From positions 14,782-31,358 of the forward strand of contig CAUDNR010004104.1 in NCBI GenBank assembly GCA_958430865.1: a stretch of DNA of 16,577 nucleotides. The letters run 5' to 3'. Position numbers and translations under genes: made by a program. The notes beneath the pieces were generated by a model. It did no database searches. It worked only from the letters and a program-made list of their open reading frames with translations, and was not told where the DNA came from. The first letter of the stretch is position 1. The number at the start of each line of letters is the position of its first letter. Shown here piece after piece: positions 1 to 9,403 of the stretch. Source of the stretch: Entrophospora sp. SA101 (taxonomy: Eukaryota > Glomeromycota > Glomeromycetes > Entrophosporales > Entrophosporaceae).

Positions 1-77
1 TATTTTTATACTATAAAAACCTTGAGTCCCGTTTAAGGATAAGGCATATTTATTCATGAAACTTACATATTTTTGGT
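1..77 (+). repeat. 77-bp exact direct repeat of helicase coding sequence at the window edge
   Basis: Bases 1-77 are identical to 6997-7073 with an offset of 6996 and no mismatch; position 78 (t) differs from 7074 (a). The internal copy lies in the large second exon of the helicase gene, where its reverse complement codes for about residues 536-562 (…[17 protein letters not shown]…). The edge copy stops just before a splice acceptor of the phosducin-like gene. Because the repeat runs into the window start, its true left limit is unknown. A 77-base exact match at a contig end equals a common de Bruijn k-mer length, so an assembly overlap is at least as likely as a real duplication. Confidence 0.9.
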
Positions 78-81
78 TTAG

Positions 82-672
82 TAAGAAGAGAATAGCTGAA
101 ATGAAAGCTGAAGCAATTCGTGGAAAATTTGGACAAGTTATACAAATTTCTAAAACAGATTTTGTTAAAGAGGTCACAGAAACTAGTAAAGAAGCACCAG
201 TTGTTGTACATTTATTTAAAGATCCGTGAGTGTAATAATGATGATAATTATAATTATGATGATGATTTAATACAATAATTTAACACAATGAAATAAGGTT
301 CAAATATTAATTCTTTTATTTTTAGGATTGTAGAATGTAAATTATTAAATAAATATTTAAATGATTTGGCAATAAAATATAAATCAACCAAATTTGTAAA
401 AATAATTGGAGATCAATGCATACCGAATTATCCTGATAAAAATCTACCTACTTTATTAATTTATCATAATGGAGATTTAGCACAACAGTTGGTTGGATTA
501 TCAACATTAGGTGGTATTAATATGAAATTAGAAGGTATGCATGCACTAATAATAATAATATCATTTGTCATATTATCTAACTGGTTCAATTAATTTATTA
601 TTGCTTGATTGATTGTTAGATCTTGAAGCATATCTTTTGTCAGTGGATGCAATTGAAGAGGTGTTAAAATGA
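82..672 (+). CDS. Phosducin-like protein (PLP2/PDCL3 type), 3' part only
   Basis: Three exons join in frame: 82-225, 326-534 and 620-672 (stop TGA 670-672), with introns starting GTGAGT and GTATGC and ending TTTTAG and TTGTTAG. Together they give about 135 residues. The protein begins with KKRIAEMKAEAIRGKFGQV, a hallmark of phosducin-like proteins, and then shows a thioredoxin-like fold with the PNYPDKNLPTLLIYHNGDL stretch. Family members are cytosolic cofactors of the CCT/TRiC chaperonin that assist folding of actin, tubulin and related clients; they lack the catalytic Cys pair of thioredoxin, as here. The N-terminal helical region that contacts CCT is missing. The first visible exon most likely starts after an acceptor AG at 80-81, and upstream of it is helicase-derived sequence rather than an earlier exon. 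ATG at 101 is an internal methionine, not the start. A polyadenylation-like AATAAA lies at 685-690. Confidence 0.85.
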
Positions 673-1778
673 AAAATTTCTTGTAATAAAATGAAATTAA
701 ATCTAGATATGTTTGATGGGAAAAAGATTACACAAAAAGCACACTTTGCTTGTATTGATATAGTCCTTACTGAAAGTTTTTTTATTTTTATAGTCTAATG
801 AAATGTCTAAAACAGATAATCAATTATTTAAGGGTATATTTAAATATTAAAAATAGTATTGATCTAGCAAAACAAGCCTGAAGGGGAAAACACTAAATCT
901 TTACATTTGTCAAATTGGGTATCATATTCTGAACCAATTTGATATCTATTTAACCAATAGTTGGTTTGTCAACTGGTGTCAATTGATGGCGGGAATTAGT
1001 TTCAATCTGTCTTCTGATTTGTATTAATAGCCCTTTTATCAATCATATTTCATTAAGTTATCAATAAGATATCCAATTACTTTTTGAATTCAATCAATGC
1101 ATATAAATGCAATATTACAAATTTATTATGTTAAATTAATCTCACCAAATGCTAATTAAAAGTACTTAAATAAAATTCTAAAATTTGCCATATATTTTAC
1201 CTAACATATGGATTGACATTTCCACTGTCAAATTTTGGTCTGGACAAATAGAAATATTATTTATTTTATATATATTGAAAATGATCTTTGCCATGTACCT
1301 CTCTTATATTATTCATTTTAAAGAAAAGACTAATCATTTAACAATAAATACAAAGCAGTATACATATTTCTTCTGATATTTTTTTATCTTTGAGTTAGTT
1401 GTGTAACAACTCACTGTTTAATAATAAATACGCACAAAAAAATTAAAATTCTATATGGGTTCCAATGGTTGTTTTACATATGATTTTGTCAAAATCCAAT
1501 TGTTATCATGAACTGTGAGTAATTATAATGATAATTGCAGGAACAATACTTTTTTTTTCCAGAAATATTTAGTAATAAAAACCAAAAAGATATAACAAAG
1601 GAAAAATGTGAATTTTATAATTAAATTTTTTTTATAATAGTGATATATAGTTGTAAATCGATCATAATAAATAAATAAATAAAAACATACAAATGAAGCA
1701 TATAAAATTTTTTTTTACGAAATGTTTTTTATCAACTATATTTTTTTTGTCATTTTATATTTGAATATATTTAATTAA
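673..1778. other. Gene-free A+T-rich stretch
   Basis: I see no supported gene here. The open frames, for example 1185-1376 on the plus strand, are short, rich in Ile, Phe and Tyr, and resemble no family I know. One small hairpin-capable pair is present: tcaaattgg at 910-918 and ccaatttga at 934-942, a 9-bp perfect stem with a 15-base loop. The rest is A/T homopolymer runs and simple sequence. Confidence 0.6.
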
Positions 1779-2361
1779 TTAAAATTTGACAACAAAAAAA
1801 ATCAACAACACTTGCACTCTCCATTTGTGATCTTTTGGTTGGATCATTAATCCAAGCAATGTTTTAGAAACTGTTTCAGATGTACCAATCATTGGTTTTA
1901 GCACTGCTACAGGAACTGCCCTGATAACAGCTTTAACTGTTCCTTGAGTTCCTGTTTTCTCATATATTCGCCAGTACTGCAAATATTGTGTGAGTTGCTG
2001 CTCTGATATTCTGTCTTAAACTTTAATAGGCAGCTTCAATTCCTGATAATTATAACAATAAATAATCATTATATTATATATTTAATATTCAATTATAAAC
2101 GTAAACTAATTATATTCAAATGCCTTCATTTAAATAGCTGGTGGATCGGCATATTTACTTATAAGTTCTTTATCATCATCCTCTTCTTCGCTATGATCAT
2201 CCAACATTTATATCGTTTGTTCCTGGTTTTGTTTCAAAAGAAAGAATCTCATCTGCATATTCCAGTAAAATCTGTGTGCCAATTGCAAGTTTTGTTCCAA
2301 ATTTAATAGCCTCCATAGTTGTTGCTCTTGTAAATGATTGTGTACCTTTCTGAAGACCGTG
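1779..2361 (-). pseudogene. Decayed C-terminal fragment of autophagy-related protein ATG2
   Basis: On the minus strand, pieces of the ATG2 C-terminal region appear in the right order but in different frames. First (about 2361-2210) comes QKGTQSFTRATTMEAIKFG through EYADEILSFETKPGTND. Next (about 2206-2131) is EEEDDDKELISKYADPP, one frame away. After a probable retained intron ending at TTATCAG (2043), the sequence resumes with GIEAAY, an in-frame TAA where Lys is expected, and RQNIRAATHTIFAV. Another frame change precedes YEKTGTQGTVKAVIRAVP and VLKPMIGTSETVSKTLLGL, and one more precedes DPTKRSQME. ATG2 is a bridge-like lipid-transfer protein at ER-phagophore contacts; the intact protein is over 1500 residues, so only the end is here. 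At least three frame changes and one stop argue for a pseudogene. The likely intron suggests a DNA-level copy rather than a retrocopy. It lies on the same strand as the helicase, just beyond its 3' end. Confidence 0.8.
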
Positions 2362-2760
2362 ATTAATGAAAAGTATTTTAAATATTTTTTATTATGTAAA
2401 TTTTTGAAAAACATGAAAATACCATAAACATTTCATTTGTTTTTAATTAATTAATAAAGTACTAGAAATACAAAAAAATCAAATTTTATATGAAAACGAA
2501 CAAGGACCTGGGTTATTTAATGTTAAGATTTTATGTATTTCTATTATGTAGAATTTTGCGTAATTAACGAAAAATATCGTTCACAAACTTTTGTCAGGAT
2601 AGTGTAAATTTACTTTGATATCATTAACAACAAGATTTTGAGATATCTGTGTATAAAATCAAATTGCTCTAGTGTTATCAATTAAAAATATGTAATATTT
2701 AATATATATGTATATATATATATAAAATACGCAATCTGATGTATAATTATTATACCAATT
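2362..2760. other. Gene-free spacer between ATG2 relic and helicase 3' end
   Basis: No gene is supported. The stretch holds a TA-rich microsatellite (about 2702-2724). At 2583-2604 a segment reading acaaacttttgtcaggatag resembles the ends of Tc1/mariner-type elements, but I found no matching partner end. Nothing here extends the ATG2 homology upstream. Confidence 0.5.
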
Positions 2761-2766
2761 TTTATT
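2761..2766 (-). promoter_or_regulatory. Candidate polyadenylation signal of the helicase gene
   Basis: AATAAA on the minus strand, 37 bases past the helicase stop codon. The hexamer is common by chance in such A+T-rich DNA, so this is a position-based guess. Confidence 0.35.
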
Positions 2767-2803
2767 TGAATTGAATATAATATAGGAAAACTTGAAATAA
2801 AAT

Positions 2804-5800
2804 CTATGCAAAAATCTTGTAAAATTTTTCTTTAAAATGATCCATAACCATTTGAAAACCATTTAATACTTCTTTTTCACTGTGAAAATTTTTTTTTTGT
2901 TTTTCTTTTTCTTCTTCTCTAATCTGAAGTGAGGTTATAATCGTTTGTAAAATAGCATTAAAATCATCAAGAACCTATTTGCGTTATAATATATATAGTA
3001 AACAGATGATTAATGATTATGTGTGCATATATGCTTATAAAAAAATTTAATATTAAAGTCTTATTTTACCTGCCAGACTTCACCGGGCCTAATTCCGTTT
3101 GCATTTATAAGTGTCTCTGGTTGCCCATGACTAAAAAAATCACACAAATATGCATTTAATTCTATATCAGTCTCAACGTAAGGAATACTATAGGAATCAA
3201 TATAGATTTTGCTATGAATATGATTAGACAGATCATATATGCTGGAAAACTTATCTCCTATTGAACCAGACATAGCCATAAAAGGTGATCTGGCAAAATA
3301 TGGAATTGCAATAGATTTCAAATAAGAAAATAAAGGATCAGTTGTTATCGTTGATTCTGGAAATTCACGTGATGAAGTTTTGAGTTTTGATAATGGCAAC
3401 ATATCGTCAAAGCCTAAGTCTGAGTATTTTTGTTTAGCAAATGTTGCCACATATTCGGTATAAATATTTAAAACACGATTATTATGTTCTTCCAAGACAC
3501 GTTTTATTTTCTCAGGTAATGGTGGCAAAAATATTTTAGAAGGATATTTTCTTAACTGCTCTTTATAATATTTATGAGATATATTTCGTAATTTTATTCT
3601 CTTAAATAAACATGCCATAACAAGCATAAGATCATTCATCACTTTGTTGCTAAGAGAGCTAGGCGAACCTTCTATAAGACCTTCACATATTTCATGAAAT
3701 GTGCCATGCTTAAATAATACAGCAAATGCAAGGTTACTAGGTTCTGTATAATATAAATGCGTGGCAATTCCCGCCAAGTTAATAAGTTGGCCATTCTTAT
3801 CCAATAAACTTTCTCTCATCAGATATTCAATCGAAAAACGTAAATGATGTTTAATCTGTTCGGATAAATGCTCTTTGCCCAAACAAAAAAATGACTCGCC
3901 AAGTAATCCCGATATTGCTTTTTCTGCATAATTTTTATCTATTGCTTGCGTCAACAAATTACAACTTCTCAAAACTAAGGTTGTTGTTAATGGAAAATGG
4001 CCAGTTAATTTTGGTAACCCAGACATAAATAATCTTGTAATTTTTGCTGAGGTAATCGCATAAAAAACTATATTGCCAAATGAATCAAATCCTCTTCTGC
4101 CACTTCTACCAGACATTTGTCGATATTGAAGCGCTGTCAAAAATACAGAATCTCCGCAGAATACTGCTGTTCTACATGGCATATTAATACCTAAATCACA
4201 ATTTATTGATTAATTTATTAAAATATATATAAATTATAAGACAAACCAAAGAATATGTAAATTCAATTGCTAACCAAGTGCTAGTGTGCCAGTTGCTATA
4301 ACTACTCTTAAATGTTTGCGTCGAAACAAGATCTCAACAAGTTGAAGATATTTTTTTGAAAGGCCACTGTGATGAACTCCTATGCCTTCATTAAATAAAA
4401 TTATAAAATTTTGTTAATATAATGACTAAAATAGTGAAATATATATATGTAAATTATTTTTCTATTTAAATTTAAATAAAATTGTCTGACAATAATAAAG
4501 ATACCTCTTTCTAGTGCTCTTAATAATTTTCCCATTAAATCTCCTATTGGTTTATTTTTTGTTTTTGATCGAATTAAATCTTTAAGTTCTTGTGATGATA
4601 AACGATTGTCATCTAGAAATGAAAATTTAGGATCCATTGCTTCCCAGTCAAAGATAATTTGCGTTTCATCAACACCAACATCAACATCATCATTTTCCTT
4701 TGATTTTTTATCACGATTCTTTTTGTTTGCCTTATCAAGTACTTTTTTTTGTGCAATAGCGGCTTTCTTTTTAATTTGATATTCAGTGTCATTTTCTCTT
4801 TTAGACTTCTCTGCTCGTTCTAATTGATCTAAAACAGAAAGTGCTAGATCATTACAGCCCCTTCGATCAAAATGAAATAAAATGGCAGGTAATTTTTCTT
4901 GTGCCGACAATTCAAACAATAATTGAATAATGGTATTTTTAATAAACAGATCGCTATAAGGATCAATAGAGCATTCTCTTTGTTTGTTTGTTTCATGATC
5001 AACAATAATTTTTGCTTTTGCTGTTTCTTCTAACACTTTAAATTTTTCCCTGATATATTTACTAAGATCAGATACAATATTTTTAATCAGTTGTTTCTTG
5101 GATTTATCTTTCGCCCAAGATTCAAATATTTCTTTAAGCTCTTTTTCATATCTATCTGCGTCATCCTTAACAATATATCCTATTTTTGTAAAATATTCAT
5201 CAGGATCCAATTTCTTCAAATCATCAGGTACATCATCACCAACTCTATTTTTTATTGCATCCCAAAGTTCTATACATTGTGATGGAATAAGCCTTAGATC
5301 CCTGGAAAGCCCATTTTCTGCAACAAGCTCGGTAGGCATTTGGAAAAAAGGGTGAATAGGAAATATGCTGTTTTGTTGTGATGATTTATCCGATTTAGTT
5401 ATGTAATCAGTTAAAGGCTTTATAGGAAATTTTGGAATATATACATATTGTTTTAAATCTGAAAATCTCTTTGTTGTTATAATTAAATGCATTTTATAAC
5501 CACGCTTTTCTTGCGCTTTAGCAATCCAATTCTTAAAATCCCTCGGGTTTCCAATTGTGGCCGATAAAGCCAATATTGGACATTGAGATAATAGTAAAAG
5601 ATGTTCCCAAACACTGCCGCCATCCATTTCACCAATACAGTGAACTTCATCAAATATAATTCTACGAATTCTTTTGACCCAACCGTCATATTTTGATGGT
5701 GATAAAAGTAAGATTTCCAATATTTGTGGCACAGTAATTAAAATCTGGCATTTATCATGGTTGTGTCGATAATCTCTACAAATGATTTCATAAAGGTTAA

Positions 5801-8759
5801 ATAATTTATTAATATACAAAAAATGAAACGCAATATATAATAATAAATTGCAAACCTGGTGTAAATTCCCCACACACTTCGGTCACCATGAGCGTAATCC
5901 TTTGTAAATCGTCCGTACACTTCTGCAGCAATTTGATTAACCAGCGTTTTTGTAGGTGCAACATATATTAATAGACCTGTTAAAGATTTTGCGGTAAAAA
6001 ATTACCATTACATGTCAAATATTATAAATCACACACATAATGCTAAATAATTTTCACTGACCATCATCATCATTTCTAAGCACTTTTTCATAGCATAAAA
6101 AGATATGAAGGTTTTCCCCGATGAAGTGGGACAACATACCAGTGCTGACTCATTTCTGTCGATTACATCTAACACTTCACATTGCCACCCATCTAAATGA
6201 TGATTGAATAAAAATTTATATTTAAGCTTTATGGTGATTCAGATTCAACATGAATATTAATAATACCTGGCTTAAAATTTGGGACTCTCTTGTCATCTTT
6301 TGAATTTGTGTTTCGATCCATTAAATGACCGGCGTAAATCATTTGAAATCGTGCGTCGGTTGTGTTAACACTTAAATCAATAGAAGAATCAGGCATAGTA
6401 AATTCTAAAGGTGATATTTTAATTGATTCGGAACCAGAAGATGAAGTCTCTTTCTGCTTTTGTTTTCCCTTTTTGTTTTTATTATTCTTTTCATTTTTCT
6501 TAACTGTGGTTGTATTTTCAATATTACACATCTTTCCTAACTTAAGAGCCGAATCATGTAATCCAAGTCTATTTAAAATTTCTATCAATCTTTCTTTTCT
6601 CTCTTCATTTTCACTCAATATGAATGTAAAATTTTGAGCAATGAAAAATATTTGACGAAATATATTTACAGGAAATTTTGACCAATATTCTTTTTTATGA
6701 TGGCTTTTGGTATAATATTTACAATATTCTGTCCATAAATCAAGCAAAACTTTTAACTTATAAAAATGTACACGTAATAATGAAATAGGGTGCTGGAACT
6801 TATCTTTTTTCAAAATCATATTATCCAAAGATTCCAATATTTTATCATTCATCATACCTTTTGATTCTTTTATAACTTTATCAAGGATATTTTCAGAAAT
6901 CTTAAATTTTTCAATCATTTTTTTTTTGTTTATATCTTCTATCAACTCTTTTGCTTTATTAGATTGTTTATACTCTTTTCCCGAATTTTTTTTGATTATT
7001 TTTATACTATAAAAACCTTGAGTCCCGTTTAAGGATAAGGCATATTTATTCATGAAACTTACATATTTTTGGTAATCTCTTAAACTATCTTTAACAGGTT
7101 CTGGAGCATCTATTAATCTTTTTTTATGCCAATGATAAATATCGTGAAATGGTATATTTCCAATATTTCCATAATGTCCATGATCTATCTCTAAACTCGA
7201 ATTTTCGGAAAGATTCAATTGCATATTACCTAAATATTTTTCAAAAAATGGAAAATTAAATGGAAGTAAAGTTGTTGTTTGTTCATGAACATTTGTTGCG
7301 TTCGATGTCACTATCGTTAAATATTCTTTATCATTTAAAAGGTGATTTTCATCATTTGAAAAATCGTGTCCTTTCATCATACACAAATCCATTATCAATC
7401 TCCACGCAACATCGAAATCATTTTTAATTTCCCGGGGAAAGCTAAATTTTCCATTGTTTTGTAATCTTATTAAAGATGCAAATATTATACCATCGATAAA
7501 GTCACCAAGATTACTTCTTAAATCGGCTATACTATTGGTTATTTCTTTAAAACCATCACTCAATAAAGCTTTTGCAGAGAATTTATAAAACTCCTTCATG
7601 AATCTATTTTCTTCTGATTCATCATCAAAAGGCGGTGGTGGTGGCGCTGCCCTGTACTTTAATGGAAGATAATCCAAGATGAAAATATGTAATAAAAATA
7701 ATCTTGCAAGTTGAATGTATTCGGGTCTTTTGCTTGTACTTAAAACTCCAACTAGCGAAAGAATCACGAGCACCATTCTCTTTCCTCCATCATGAAAAAT
7801 CTTTTCCGTTTCTTTTGATAATAATAAATCATCCAATAACGGAAATTCAAAAGATAAAACGGATCCTTTCATCCAACTATTCTTTTCGTCAAATATTTTA
7901 ATAGATGCTTCGCATACCTCTACTATTACTTGAATTATTTGCTCAATCTTGGCGTTCATTTTTATGTTTCCTCCACGATCGGCAACAAAAGCACTTGCAC
8001 GTGAATCTCTAAATTCCATTCCGGTTAATAGAGCAATCGATAGATCATGATGAAGTGAATGAAACAATAAACATTTCCAAATTATGGTAAGAGATAATGA
8101 CTTTTCAGTAGCGATGTTAGTGAGAGAAGAAATATATTTTTTACTTTCATTATCACCATCTTCATCATCATCTTCATCATCATCATCATCATGCATCATC
8201 AAATTTTCTGTTGTGCCATCACCACAAAGAATAAACAACGGTTGTCTGTCGTTTATATAATCTCTCCAATCTTCGTCCCACCAATTATCAAATTTAAATA
8301 TTGGAATATTAACATTTGCCTTATATGATTTTAGATGATCAATTATAATTTCTCTTGCCAAAAGTAATTTTGGATTATTATTCCAAATACATTTGTGTTG
8401 ATCAAAAAATATAATATGAAAAACACATTCGCGATCTTTCAGCTGCTTTAGAAAAGATTCAACTAAGAATGTTAGGGCTAAAAACTGACCGCCGCTAAAT
8501 TCTTTACCAAAATCAAGAAGATTTGTTTTTGGATCATATAAAATTTTAAATAGAAGACTATCACCTTCTAACACAAACAACTCACTACCTGTTTATTATA
8601 CAAAAAAATTTTTTAATTTAATCAAATCAGGTATCATAATTCACATAAAAACGATTTTCTTCGAGTACCTCCGTAATCAGAAACGATATCAATGTATCGA
8701 CTGTGAAGATTACTATACCATTCATTTAACCATTTCTTAACTTTCTTAACCTTTCCCAT
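2804..8759 (-). CDS. DDX60-like Ski2-family DExD/H-box helicase, eight exons, one frameshift
   Basis: Minus-strand exons in order: 8759-8669, 8588-6267, 6192-6062, 5976-5856, 5775-4505, 4385-4275, 4190-3070 and 2974-2804 (stop TAG). All introns are GT-AG, 74-119 bp. The product is about 1779 residues, close to human DDX60 (1712). It starts [14 protein letters not shown]; residues about 30-120 (GDSLLF, FFDQHK) match the N-terminal PIN-like region of DDX60 proteins. An acidic run follows at 164-178 and a Lys-rich linker near 726-743. Helicase motifs: Walker A PTSSGKT (826-832), Ia [14 protein letters not shown] (931-934), SAT (960-962), [25 protein letters not shown] (1374-1383). A Lys-rich insert separates the RecA lobes. 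The C-terminus ends EKFYKIFA. Vertebrate DDX60 acts in antiviral RNA sensing; the fungal role is not established. Exon lengths sum to 5339, one short of a multiple of three; the missing base falls near 6089, just after Walker A. A donor four bases downstream (6057) would restore the frame with an altered peptide. Confidence 0.9.
6062..6192 (-). other. Frameshifted helicase exon carrying Walker A
   Basis: The exon is 131 bases, whereas its flanking phases (two bases in, one base out) need 132. Reading from the 5' side gives PTSSGKT then [10 protein letters not shown]; reading from the 3' side gives [10 protein letters not shown]. The family pattern is YAMEKVLRxxDDG, so one base is missing at the ATG/GAAAAAG junction (about 6083-6089). 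Using GTGAAA at 6057 instead of GTCAGT at 6061 as donor makes 135 bases and keeps the frame, but translates the segment as [11 protein letters not shown]. Confidence 0.8.
6997..7073 (+). repeat. Internal copy of the 77-bp edge repeat
   Basis: This segment sits inside uninterrupted helicase coding sequence and is fully consistent with the surrounding protein, so it is the parental copy. The identical stretch at 1-77 is out of context. Confidence 0.9.
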
Positions 8760-9403
8760 CAGAAAATTGGGTTTATAAAGAAATGTAAGGATAAAAAGAA
8801 TCACATAATGATTCAATTTATACCCTCCAAGTAACCTTCCACAGGATTTACTTTTTCGGTTTTCAATGGTCTATTGTGACATGATAATAAATAACAATGA
8901 ATAACAACTACAATATTATTTATAAAATTTTCGAATATCTATCACATGGATTGTTATAATTTTTGTCCAATAAAATTATCGAATTTCGACCCCAAAACTG
9001 TGTAAACCAAGATTAATATTAATATTAATATTAATGAATGAATTTCAGGTTTCTCAAACATAATTGTTCTGACCTTTTCCCTGACTCCCTGACTAACTAT
9101 CCTCCTAAAGTATCGCCAAATTCAAACGCATTTGCCTATTTTCCCTAGTATTAGTGAGCATAAACATGTACCTAGATTTTTGTAATGATTCAACTTTCAT
9201 TTAGGAGTGTCGCGTAACTTCAACGCGGATTCAGCTGATAGCATTTTAGAATTATTGTTTAAGAAAAATGTCCAAAGGGTATTGCAATCAGTCGTTTTTA
9301 TCAAGTCTACTACTATAGTTTACGTTACCGTGGTCTTGTGATCGAAATTTTAATAAATGCGTTTATTTTGTAAATTATAAATATTTTTTATTTTTCATTT
9401 ATC
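8760..9403. other. Spacer with helicase 5' region and hydrolase 3' region
   Basis: No gene is supported. The right part should hold the 3' UTR of the hydrolase gene, with AATAAA hexamers on the minus strand at 9387-9392 and 9362-9367. The left part should hold the helicase promoter; I see no clear TATA box or other core element. A perfect (ATTAAT)4 tract lies at 9012-9035. Confidence 0.5.

Noticed and set aside
1185..1376. 63-residue plus-strand open frame
   Set aside because: Composition is that of random A+T-rich DNA; no motif, no splice partner and no family resemblance.
2583..2604. Segment resembling a Tc1/mariner terminal repeat
   Set aside because: Only one end is visible; no partner inverted repeat, TA duplication or transposase fragment was found nearby.
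5098..5355. Plus-strand open frame of 85 residues inside the helicase
   Set aside because: It is antisense to a well-supported helicase exon; its residues follow from the sense coding sequence.
8634..8816. Helicase start at 8816 (TTG) with a hydrophobic leader
   Set aside because: There is no ATG there, and the family starts near the WLNEW segment; ATG 8759 is preferred.
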